A DNA stretch of 64,000 nucleotides from the NCBI GenBank assembly GCA_963712065.1, contig CAVQGM010000002.1, positions 1,426,001 to 1,490,000 on the forward strand. Reading direction: 5' to 3'. The position numbers were made by a program, and so were the translations under genes. Origin of the DNA: CAVQGM01 sp963712065 (lineage in GTDB: Bacteria; Actinomycetota; Acidimicrobiia; Acidimicrobiales; Acidimicrobilacustridaceae). Positions 54,806 through 62,797 of this stretch are shown in pieces (position 1 is the stretch's first letter; each line of letters starts with the position of its first letter). The notes beneath the pieces were generated by a model. It made no database searches and was not told where the DNA came from. It saw only the letters and a list, made by a program, of their open reading frames with translations.

Positions 54806-56029
54806 TCATCGCTCCTCGCGTCGATCGGAAGGCGGACCGAGCACGGCCCGGTACAGCGCTTCGAAGCTGTCGGCGGTGGCACCGGGGTGGAACCGCTCCT
54901 CCACCACCCGTCGGCCTTCCCGGCCCATCCTTGAGCCGACCGACGGGTCGTCGAGCACGGCCCGCACCGCCGCCGCGAAGCCGGCCCGGTCTCCGAGGTC
55001 CACGAGGCGTCCCGTCGTGCCGTCGGCCACGAACTCCTGGAGGGCGGGCAACCGGTAGGCGATCACCGGCAGCGACGCCGCCATGGCTTCGAGTGCGACC
55101 AGCCCGAACCCCTCGCTCTCCGAGCTGAAGGTGAACACGTCGGCTGCCGTCAGCAGCGCCGGGATGTCGAAGCGGTTGCCGAGGAAGCGCACCTGGTCGG
55201 CCACACCGACCTCTCGGGCCCGGGCTTCGAGTGCCGCTCGACGGTCGCCGTCGCCCACCAGCACGAGCACCGCATCGGGGTGGTCGGGTGCGAGGCCGGG
55301 GAGGAGGTCGATGAGGTGCTCCTGGCACTTGCCCTCCACCAGCCGGGAGACGTTGACCAGCACCGGCCCCTCCCCCACCTCGAGCTCCGACCGCACCCTC
55401 GCCCGGGCACCGGCGGCGGCGGCGTCGTCGAAGGCGTCGATGGGGATCGCCTGGCCGGTCACGTCGATGCCGACGTCGACCAGCGGCTCGAACAGCGCCT
55501 TGACGTTGGCCGAGTCGGCGCCGTAGCGACGAACCGTGCGCCGCTCGAGGCGGTTGCGAACCCAGGCGAGCGAATGGGCTCGGGCCGTCTGGAGCCGATT
55601 CGGGTCCTCGGGGAGGTTGGGCCCGAAGTGCACCCACATGGCGTGGAGCTGGGCGACGGCCGGGGTGCCGGTGACCAGCGCGGCGGGCAGGCCGTAGAGC
55701 CGGTCGAGCGGCGAGTGCACGTGCACCAGGTCGATGTGCAGCGCACGGATCAGACGGGCCAGCTTCGCGACCGTCACCGCCCCGAGCCCCCGCCGATGGT
55801 GCACGGCCATGGGCGGGCAACCGGCCTCGCGGAACGACGGTGCCATCTCGTCGGCGTCGAGGAGCTGGCACACGTAGGGCTGCCAGACCCGCCGATCGGC
55901 ACGACGGACCCCGTTGAGCACGATCGTCTGCCCACCGCCGATCTGGAGGTCGGGGAGCACGTGGAGCACGCGCCACGGGGCGGCCGTGGGCGTCGTGGTC
56001 GCCGTCGGCGATCGGACCTCGGCCGTCAT
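54806..56029 (-). CDS. GT4 glycosyltransferase
   Basis: 407 residues, intact, GT-B fold. After a Thr/Ala-rich leader: WRVLHVLPDLQIGGGQTIVL, YVCQLLDADEMAPSFREAG, LIRALHIDLVHVHSPLDRLY, GTPAVAQLHAMWVHFGPNLP, AIPIDAFDD, GPVLVNVSRLVEGKCQEHLI, LVLVGDGDRRAALEARARE and the EX7E motif in SSESEGFGLVALEAMAASLP. ATG 56029 overlaps the previous glycosyltransferase stop (ATGA). The opening QIGGGQ.I and the RL...KC.EHLI block are typical of GT4 enzymes of capsule loci. Donor unknown. Confidence 0.9.
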   Translation of the reverse strand: MTAEVRSPTATTTPTAAPWRVLHVLPDLQIGGGQTIVLNGVRRADRRVWQPYVCQLLDADEMAPSFREAGCPPMAVHHRRGLGAVTVAKLARLIRALHIDLVHVHSPLDRLYGLPAALVTGTPAVAQLHAMWVHFGPNLPEDPNRLQTARAHSLAWVRNRLERRTVRRYGADSANVKALFEPLVDVGIDVTGQAIPIDAFDDAAAAGARARVRSELEVGEGPVLVNVSRLVEGKCQEHLIDLLPGLAPDHPDAVLVLVGDGDRRAALEARAREVGVADQVRFLGNRFDIPALLTAADVFTFSSESEGFGLVALEAMAASLPVIAYRLPALQEFVADGTTGRLVDLGDRAGFAAAVRAVLDDPSVGSRMGREGRRVVEERFHPGATADSFEALYRAVLGPPSDRREER

Positions 56030-57234
56030 CGGGCGCCCTCGGTCGGGGCCCCCAGCAGCCCGCGGTAGACGTCGACGTAGCGGTCGGCCTGGTGGTGCCA
56101 GCCGAGCTCGTCGACGATGCGGGACCGGCCGATCTCGCCCATCCGCCGGCGGGCGTCGGGGTCGTCGAGGAGCTCGGCCATGGCCTTGGCCAGCTCGTCG
56201 ACCCGGTTGGGGGTGACGTACCTCGCCGCCTCGCCGGCCGAGACCCCGGTCTCGTGCAGGTCGAAGGTGACCACCGGGACCTCGTAGGCCATGTACTCGA
56301 GGACCTTGTTCATCGTCGAGACGTCGTTCAGGGCGTTGAGGGGATCGGGGTCGATGCCGAGGTCGGCCGTCGACAGGTAGGCGTCGATCATCCGGTCGTC
56401 GGCCCGCCCGGTGAAGGTCACGTAGGCGTCGAGGCCGAGCTCGGTGGTGAGCCGGCGCAGCTCGTCGTAGCAGTCGCCGAAGCCGAGCAGGGCGAACTCG
56501 CAGTCGTCGCGCCCGAGCTCGTGCACGTACACGTCGATGGCCCGGACCAGCAGGTCGACGCCGTCCTGGGGCCCCATCACCCCCAGGTAGCAGGCCAGGT
56601 GGGGGCGGCCCCGCCGCAGCTCGGGGTGGGGCTCGCCCCGATGCATGCGCTCGGGGTGCGGGCCGCTGCGCACGACGGTCACGTCGGCCGGCCGGCGCCG
56701 GCCACGGGACAGGGCCACGTCTCGGTACGACCCGTTGACCGAGATCACGTGGTGGGCGGTGCGGTAGGTCGCCCGTTCGAGCACGCGCAGCCCCGCGAGC
56801 TGGATGCGGCTGCCGTCGGCGAAGCGCGACAGGAACACCTCCGGGCACAGGTCGTGCTGGTCGTAGACGAACCGGACCCCGGCCGGGCGGTACAGCAGGG
56901 CCAGCGCCCAGAAGGTGTCGGGCGGGTTGCAGGCCTGGACGGCGTCGAAGCGTCGGCGCCGCCACACCCGCAGGCTCAGCCAGGCCGTCCGCAGCCACGC
57001 GTACACGAACTCGAACAGGTAGCCGAGCGGCCCCTGCACCGGCGGTGCCGGGCGGTACCGGTGGATGTGCACCCCTTCGAGGACCTCGTGGCCGGCGTCG
57101 CCCGGCCCCTTGGGGCAGATCACCGAGACCTCGAACCCCGCCGCCCGCAGCGCCCGGCACTCCATCCAGACGCGCCGGTCGAGGGGGACCGGCAGGTTCT
57201 GCACGAGGATCAGGACGTGTGACGGCGGGGACAC
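56026..57234 (-). CDS. GT4 glycosyltransferase
   Basis: 402 residues, intact, beginning at GTG 57234. VLILVQNLPVPLDRRVWMEC (the N-terminal motif of WcaI/GumH-like GT4 proteins), VSVICPKGPGDAGHEVLEGV, AVQACNPPDTFWALALLYRP, FVYDQHDLCPEVFLSRF, HHVISVNGSYRDVALSRGR, VVRSGPHPERMHRGEPHPEL, ACYLGVMGPQDGVDLLVRAI, TADLGIDPDPLNALNDVSTM, NKVLEYMAYEVPVVTFDLHE. The DQHDLCPE, RSGP and GPQDGVD motifs mark a widespread actinobacterial GT4 group found in capsule loci. Stop overlaps the next ATG. Intergenic distance to the C-methyltransferase upstream is 10 bp, so probably one transcript. Confidence 0.92.
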   Translation of the reverse strand: MSPPSHVLILVQNLPVPLDRRVWMECRALRAAGFEVSVICPKGPGDAGHEVLEGVHIHRYRPAPPVQGPLGYLFEFVYAWLRTAWLSLRVWRRRRFDAVQACNPPDTFWALALLYRPAGVRFVYDQHDLCPEVFLSRFADGSRIQLAGLRVLERATYRTAHHVISVNGSYRDVALSRGRRRPADVTVVRSGPHPERMHRGEPHPELRRGRPHLACYLGVMGPQDGVDLLVRAIDVYVHELGRDDCEFALLGFGDCYDELRRLTTELGLDAYVTFTGRADDRMIDAYLSTADLGIDPDPLNALNDVSTMNKVLEYMAYEVPVVTFDLHETGVSAGEAARYVTPNRVDELAKAMAELLDDPDARRRMGEIGRSRIVDELGWHHQADRYVDVYRGLLGAPTEGAR

Positions 57235-57244
57235 GGTCAGGGCC

Positions 57245-58423
57245 TCACGTCGGGATCAGCTCGGTGTCGACCCCGAGCTCGGTGAGCTGGTCGCGGATCT
57301 CGTCGCAGTACGCCCGGTTCATGACGATGACGGCCTCGGGCCGCGACTCGGTGACCGTCGCCGGGCCGACCACGGGGGTGCCGGTGCCGGGCAGGAACCG
57401 GCCCTGCTTGTAGGGGTTGATGTCGATGGCCCGGTCGACGCCGTGGACGTCGAGGGTGGTCAGGAAGGCCACGCCCTTCGAGCCCGCCCCCCAGATCACC
57501 ACGCCGCCGTCGCCCTCGGCGGCCCGGTCGGCGATCGTCGACCGCCACCGGTCGAGCTCCGGGCCGACCCGCCGGCGGAAGTCGTCCACCGCGGCGAGCG
57601 TGCGATCGAGGTCGTCCTCGAGGTCCGACGTCGGACCCGTCCCCGCGCCCGGGCGGGCCTCGACGAGGATGTACTGGTCGTCGAAGTCGAGGCGCAGGTC
57701 GACGACGTCGAAGCCCTCCCGCCGGAAGAGCCGGGCCAGGGACCCGGGCGTGAAGTACGAGCAGTGCTCGTAGTAGAGGTCCCAGAAGGCGACCTCCTCG
57801 AGCACCCGCAACACGTCGGGCAGCTCGAACAGCACGACGGTGTCGTCGCGGTCGCCGATCATGGTGCGCACCGAGCGGAGGAACTCCCCCACCGGGTGGA
57901 TGTGCTCGAGCGTGTGGCGGCACACGATCACGTCGGCCTCGAGGGCGTGGTGGCGCTCGTCGAACAGCTCGGGCAGGAACTCGATGCGGCGCACCACCTC
58001 GGGGTCGAGGCGCTCCGGGGCGACCGCCGGGTCGATGCCGATCCCCCGGTTGTCGCCGAGCTCGCACATCAGGGCGAGGAACTCGCCCTTGCCGCACCCG
58101 ATCTCCATGATCGTCTTGCCGTGGATGTCGTAGCGGTCGACCCACTGCTCGGCGAGCGAGCGGGCGAAGCCCTGGAAGGTGGGCGAGAAGCCCTGGGTCT
58201 CCTCGTACTCGCTCGAGTAGTCGTTGAGCGACACGTCGAAGGAGGTGTTGGTGACGAACCCGCAGTCGCGGCACACGGCGAGGTCGAGGGTGCCCGTGGG
58301 GTAGCCGACGGCGACCTCGGCCGTCGGCATCAGCAGCACGCTGTGGGCCGGGATCCCGTCGAGGTGGTAGAAGGCCTCGAGGGCCGACGAGCCGCAGCTC
58401 GGGCAGAGCGACGTGGTGGGCAT
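57245..58423 (-). CDS. Nucleotide-sugar C-methyltransferase (Zn-finger, SAM and C-terminal methyltransf_14 domains)
   Basis: 392 residues, intact. N-terminal zinc site: LCPSCGSSALEAFY and CRDCGFVTN (CxxC pairs). Middle SAM domain: KTIMEIGCGKGEFLALMCEL, IGIDPAVAPE, VIVCRHTLEHIHPVGEFLRS, YYEHCSYFTPGSLARLF. C-terminal domain of the NovU/TylC type: VIWGAGSKGVAFLTTLD and DINPYKQGRFLPGTGTPVVG. These proteins transfer methyl to carbon 3 or 5 of a 4-keto-6-deoxy sugar nucleotide. ATG 58423 has AAGGA about 6 nt upstream. It is a close paralogue of 61620-62792. The rfbF gene at 60.7 kb suggests the carrier is CDP. Confidence 0.88.
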   Translation of the reverse strand: MPTTSLCPSCGSSALEAFYHLDGIPAHSVLLMPTAEVAVGYPTGTLDLAVCRDCGFVTNTSFDVSLNDYSSEYEETQGFSPTFQGFARSLAEQWVDRYDIHGKTIMEIGCGKGEFLALMCELGDNRGIGIDPAVAPERLDPEVVRRIEFLPELFDERHHALEADVIVCRHTLEHIHPVGEFLRSVRTMIGDRDDTVVLFELPDVLRVLEEVAFWDLYYEHCSYFTPGSLARLFRREGFDVVDLRLDFDDQYILVEARPGAGTGPTSDLEDDLDRTLAAVDDFRRRVGPELDRWRSTIADRAAEGDGGVVIWGAGSKGVAFLTTLDVHGVDRAIDINPYKQGRFLPGTGTPVVGPATVTESRPEAVIVMNRAYCDEIRDQLTELGVDTELIPT

Positions 58424-58437
58424 GGAGATCCTTCGGC

Positions 58438-59665
58438 TCAGAGGACGGCGGGGGTCGGCACCGGCACGATGAACCGACCGCCCCGACGGCGGTACTCGGA
58501 CTGCTGCTCCACGATCTCGGCGGCGAAGTTCCACGCCAGCAGGAGCAGGTAGTCGGGCTGGTCGTCGAGGAGCACCGACGGGTCACGGATGGGCAGGTGG
58601 ACGCCCGGCATGTACCGGCCCTGCTTGTGGGTGTTGCGGTCGACGACGTAGTCGACCAGGTCGTCGCCGATCCCGACGTAGTTGACCAGGGTGCTCCCCT
58701 TGGCGGCGGCGCCGTAGGCGGCGATCGTCGCCCCCTCGGCCCGCTTGGCCCGCAACAGCGCCAGCAGGTCGTCGCGCACCTCCTCGACCCGGTGGGCGAA
58801 GTGCTCGTAGTACCCGATGCCGTCGAGCCCCTTCGCCTGCTCCTCGTCGAGGTAGCGGCGCACGGCGTCACTCGGCTCGTCCTTCGGCCCGACCGTCCAC
58901 CGCAGGGTGCCCCCGTGGAGGTCGGGGAAGTAGTCGACGTCGTTCAGGTGCAGGCCGTTGCGCCGCATCAGGGCGTCCACCGCGGTGCACGAGAAGTAGC
59001 AGTGGTGCTCGTGGTAGATGGTGTCGAACTCGACGTGGTCGATGAGGTCGCGCACGTAGGGGTTCTCGATGGTGGCGATGCCGTCGTCGGCCAGCAGCAC
59101 CGCCATGCCGGCCACGAAGCCGTTGAGGTCGGGCACGTGGGCCATGACGTTGTTGGCGATGATCACGTCGGCGGCCCGGCCCTCGCTGCGCAGCCGCTCG
59201 GCCAGCTCGACGCCGAAGAACTCGCGCAGCGTCGGGACCCCCACCGCCTCGGCGGCGTCGGCCTGGTCGGGGGCGGGGTCGATGCCGAGGACCGGCACCC
59301 CCCGGTCGACGAAGTTGCGGAGCAGGTAGCCGTCGTTGCTGGCGAGCTCGACGACGAGCGAGTCGGGGCCGAGCCCCCGTCGGTCGACGAGGGCGTCGGC
59401 GTGGGCCTTGGCGTGCGCCTTCAACGCCGGCGAGAACGACGAGAAGTACAGGTAGTTGTCGACGAAGAGCTGCTCGGGCGGCACCTCCTCGAGGATCTGC
59501 ACGAGGGTGCACTCGGGGCAGAAGGCCACGTCGAGGGGGAACCTCGGTTCGGGGCGCGCGCAGGGTCTCGTCGTCGAGGAGCGCGTCGGCGAGCGGTGTC
59601 TCCCCGAGCGACAGGAACACGCGCAGGTCGGTGCTCCCGCACGAGCGGCACCGGGCGTCAGACAT
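58438..59665 (-). CDS. Nucleotide-sugar C-methyltransferase, TylC3/NovU type (one frameshift)
   Basis: About 408 residues. ATG 59665 opens with zinc motif CRSCGSTDLRVFLSLGETPL, one indel near 59555, then the second pair CPECTL, LVQILEEVPPEQLFVDNYLY, FSSFSPALKAHAKAHADALV. SAM site: VVELASNDGYLLRNFVDRGV (ELASNDG is the TylC3-type motif I), GIDPAPDQADAAEAVGVP, IIANNVMAHVPDLNGFVAGM, IATIENPYVRDLIDHVEFDT, IYHEHHCYFSCTAVDALM. C-terminal: IAAYGAAAKGSTLVNYVG and VDRNTHKQGRYMPGVHLPI. Its core differs from the two neighbouring C-methyltransferases. The start overlaps the previous epimerase stop by 8 bp. Likely acts on a 4-keto sugar nucleotide. Confidence 0.85.
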
Positions 59666-60711
59666 CGATCAGACCCTCCGTGGACGACGTCCAGCGCAGG
59701 TCGGCGCCGAGGCGGCCCTCGTCCTGGAGCTGCTGGACCCGGCGGATGCGCAGGAAGGTCGTGCCCTCGAGGTCGTCGAAGGTGAGCTTCTCGTCGACGA
59801 ACGCCTGGTAGAGCTCCTCGGCCCCCCGGCGCACCGTCCAGTCGGGCTGGAACGAGGGGAGCCGCTCGGCGAGCTTGTCGCCCGAGACCCGGTAGTTCCG
59901 CTTGTCCGGGCCCGCCGAGTCGGCCAGCACGATGCGGCTGTCGGGCACCACCGACTCCACGATCTCGGCGACCTCCCGGATGCGGTAGTTCTCCGACGTG
60001 CGGCACACGTTGAACGCCTCGTCGTGCACCAGGTCACGGGGTGCCTCGAGGATGGCGAGGAAGGCACGGGCGATGTCCTGCGACGTGCACGAGCGGGCGC
60101 CACGGCGTGCCGTCGCTCTTGAGGAAGACCTCGCCGCGGGTGACGGCGTGGCCCACGAGGTTGTTGACCACGAGATCGCCCCGCAACCGCGGGGACAGGC
60201 CGAAGGCGGTCGCGTTGCGGAGGTACGTGGGGCTGAAGTCGTCGTCGGCCAGCTCGTGCAGGTCGCGCTCGGCCAGCACCTTGGACTCGCCGTAGGGCGT
60301 GACCGGGTAGAACGCCGCCGACTCGTCGAGGACGTCGTCGCCGTGGGCGCCGTAGAGGCTGCACGACGACGAGAACAGGAAGCGGCCGACACCCGCCTCC
60401 TTCGCCGCCGTGGCCACGATCGTGGTGGCCAGGTGGTTGATGTCGTAGGTGGACGTCGGGTCGAGGTCGCCGAGCGGGTCGTTGGAGATGCCGGCCAGGT
60501 GCACCACCGCGTCGAAGCCGTCGAGGTGGGCCGGGGTGACGTCGCGGACGTCCATCCGGAGCGTGGGAAGGGGCTCGTCGTCCACCGTGCCGAGGTCGCA
60601 CCCCTCGTAGAGGAACGTGTCGAGGCCGATGACGTCGTGGCCGGCGGCGCGCAGCAGCCGCACCAGCGGCCAGCCGAGGTAGCCGTCGCTGCCCGTGACG
60701 AGGACGCGCAT
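59658..60711 (-). CDS. NAD-dependent epimerase/dehydratase (SDR, one frameshift)
   Basis: About 350 residues. MRVLVTGSDGYLGWPLVRLL, GLDTFLYEGCDLG (distinct long second strand), VVHLAGISNDPLGDLDP, FLFSSSCSLYGAHGDDVLDE (active-site Ser and strand), the YxxxK in TPYGESKVLAERDL, YLRNATAFGLSPRLRGDLVV and NNLVGHAVTRGEVFLKSDG. An indel near 60098; then DIARAFLAILEAPRDLVHDE, FNVCRTSENYRIREVAEIVE and SFQPDWTVRRGAEELYQAFV. This SDR type is regularly found beside rfbF and zinc-finger C-methyltransferases. It probably acts as 4-ketoreductase/epimerase on the methylated sugar (inference). ATG 60711 overlaps the rfbF stop (ATGA). Confidence 0.83.
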
Positions 60712-61485
60712 CACGCGCCCCACCGGGCCCACGGGGCCTCGCCGCTCTCCCACAGCTCCTCGAGGAGCTTCTTGTCCCGGAGGGTGTCCATGCACTGCCA
60801 GAACCCGTCGTGCCGGTAGGCCATCAGCTGGCCGTCCTTGGCGAGCTGCTCGAGCGGCTCCTTCTCGAACTGCGTGTCGTCACCGGCGATGTAGTCGAAC
60901 ACCTGCGGCTCGAGCACGAAGAACGCCCCGTTGATCCAGCCCTCGCCCGCCTGGGGCTTCTCCGAGAACTCCACGATCTGGTCGCCCGTCGATCTCGAGG
61001 TGACCGAAGCGCGCCGGCGGGCGCACCGCGGTGAGGGTGGCCAGCTTCCCGTGGGCCCGGTGGAACGCGAGCAGCTCGTCGAGGTCGACGGTCGACACCC
61101 CGTCGCCCCAGGTGAGCATGAAGGTCTCGTCGCCGAGGTAGGGCGCCAGGCGCTTGATGCGCCCGCCCGTGGCCGTGGTCTGGCCGGTGTCGATGAGCGA
61201 CACCCGCCAGTCGTCGCGCTCGCCCTCGTGGCGCTCGATGGCGCCGGTGCCGAGGTCGACGGTGAGGTCGGTGGCGATCGAGCAGTAGTCGACCATGTAC
61301 CGCTTGATGACCTCGCCCTTGTAGCCGAGGGCGACCACGAAGTCGTCGTGCCCGAACTCGGCGTAGTACTTCATGATGTGCCACAGGATCGGGCGCCCGC
61401 CGATCTCCACCATCGGCTTGGGCTTCACCTCCGTCTCCTCGGAGATGCGGCTGCCCACGCCACCCGCCAGGATCCCGACTTTCAC
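60711..61485 (-). CDS. rfbF: Glucose-1-phosphate cytidylyltransferase (one frameshift)
   Basis: About 258 residues. Makes CDP-glucose from CTP and glucose 1-phosphate. Start VKVGILAGGVGSRISEETEV at GTG 61485 with TGGAGGT about 7 nt upstream; then KPKPMVEIGGRPILWHIMKY, the family-specific YYAEFGHDDFVVALGYKG, LIDTGQTTATGGRIKRL, FMLTWGDGVSTVDLDELLAF and RFGHLEIDG. An indel near 60990 shifts the frame before QIVEFSEKPQAGEGWINGAF, FEKEPLEQLAKDGQLMAYRH and DGFWQCMDTLRDKKLLEELW. No CDP-glucose 4,6-dehydratase (rfbG) is in the window, so the pathway is incomplete here. TACGGT at 61565-61570 is a possible -10. Confidence 0.9.
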
Positions 61486-61619
61486 GGCACGACCTCCAGA
61501 GCTCCGCCGTCCGGCCGGTGTGCCGGACCGCTCATCGACTGCCATCTCGTTTCCGCCGGCCGCAACCGTAGCAGGCACCGCCACGCACCGACACTGCGTT
61601 CGCGCGCTACGTTGCCGTC
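61486..61619. promoter_or_regulatory. Divergent promoter region rfbF / C-methyltransferase
   Basis: Plus strand TACGTT at 61608-61613 ends 6 nt before ATG 61620 (leaderless). Minus strand TACGGT at 61565-61570 would give rfbF a leader of about 80 nt with a good Shine-Dalgarno. Confidence 0.45.
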
Positions 61620-62792
61620 ATGACGAGCTGCCGGGTGTGTGGGAGCGACCGGATCGAGCCGCTGGCCGACGCCGGCAGCGTACCCGTGCAGTGCACCGCG
61701 CTGTACGACGACGCCGAGGCCGCCCGCGGCAGCGCCCGGGGCGAGATGCGCCTGGTCCTGTGCCTCGACTGCACCGCCGTCACCAACGCCGCCTTCGACC
61801 CCGGCCTGGTGGTCTACGACGCCGAGTACGAGAACTCCCAGCTCTTCTCGGGCACCTTCCGCCGGTACGCCGAGGAGCTCGCCGCCCGCCTGGTGGCCGA
61901 CCACGACCTCACCGGCCGCCACGTCGTCGAGGTCGGCAGCGGCAAGGGGGAGTTCCTCGCCATGCTGGTCGACGCCGGCCTCGGACGGGCCACCGGCTAC
62001 GACCCCACCTACGGCGGCGAGGTCGACGACCTCGCGCCGACCTCGGTGGTTCGCATCGAACGGACCCTGTTCGACGAGACCACCGTGGGGGAGGCGCCCG
62101 ATCTCGTGTGCCTCCGTCACGTGCTCGAGCACCTCGACGAACCGGTCGGCGCCCTGCAGGCCATCCACCGGGCGACGACTGCCAACCCGGCCTGCGTGCT
62201 GTACGTGGAGGTGCCCGACGCCCGGTTCACGTTCACCGAGCCGGGCCTGTGGGACATCATCTACCAGCATTGCAGCTACTTCACCCCGGTCGCGCTGCGC
62301 GACGTGCTCGGCCGGGCCGGGTTCGGCGCCGTGTCCGTGCACGGGGCGTTCGGCGGGCAGTTCCTCGGGGCCGAGGCCCGCACCGGCGACGGGCACGGCC
62401 CCCCCGGGTCGGCGACCGGGCCGTCCGAGCGGGAGGCGACGATCGCCGCCCTGCGGCGGTTCACGTCCCTGCACCGCGGCGTGGTCGAGGGCTGGCACGA
62501 CCGCCTGTCGGCGTGGGCGGCCGAGGGCCGCCAGGTGGCGCTGTGGGGGGCGGGGGCGAAGGGCGTGACGTTCCTCAACCTCGTGGCCGGCGACGGCGTG
62601 GCCACGGTGATCGACGTCAACCCCCGCAAGCACGGCCGACACCTCGCCGGGACCGGCCACCGGGTCGACCCACCGGAGGTCGTCCGCGAGGCACGTCCCG
62701 ACGTGGTCATCGTGATGAACGCGCTCTACGAGCGAGAGATCGCCGACGCCCTGCGCGAGCTCGGCCAGGACCCGGCGGTGGTCCCCGTCTGA
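61620..62792 (+). CDS. Nucleotide-sugar C-methyltransferase
   Basis: 390 residues, intact, paralogue of 57245-58423. Zinc motifs CRVCGSDRIEPLADAGSVPV and CLDCTAVTNAAF; SAM domain HVVEVGSGKGEFLAMLVDAG, GYDPTYGGEVDDLAP, LVCLRHVLEHLDEPVGALQA, EPGLWDIIYQHCSYFTPVAL; C-terminal domain VALWGAGAKGVTFLNLVAG and DVNPRKHGRHLAGTGHRVDP, VVIVMNALYEREIADALREL. It shares GKGEFLA, the HCSYFTP motif and the C-terminal NP.K.GR.L.GTG with its paralogue, so both probably methylate 4-keto sugars. Leaderless start inferred from TACGTT. It is convergent with the sugar transferase, 5 bp apart. Confidence 0.9.
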   Translation: MTSCRVCGSDRIEPLADAGSVPVQCTALYDDAEAARGSARGEMRLVLCLDCTAVTNAAFDPGLVVYDAEYENSQLFSGTFRRYAEELAARLVADHDLTGRHVVEVGSGKGEFLAMLVDAGLGRATGYDPTYGGEVDDLAPTSVVRIERTLFDETTVGEAPDLVCLRHVLEHLDEPVGALQAIHRATTANPACVLYVEVPDARFTFTEPGLWDIIYQHCSYFTPVALRDVLGRAGFGAVSVHGAFGGQFLGAEARTGDGHGPPGSATGPSEREATIAALRRFTSLHRGVVEGWHDRLSAWAAEGRQVALWGAGAKGVTFLNLVAGDGVATVIDVNPRKHGRHLAGTGHRVDPPEVVREARPDVVIVMNALYEREIADALRELGQDPAVVPV

Positions 62793-62797
62793 GCGGG

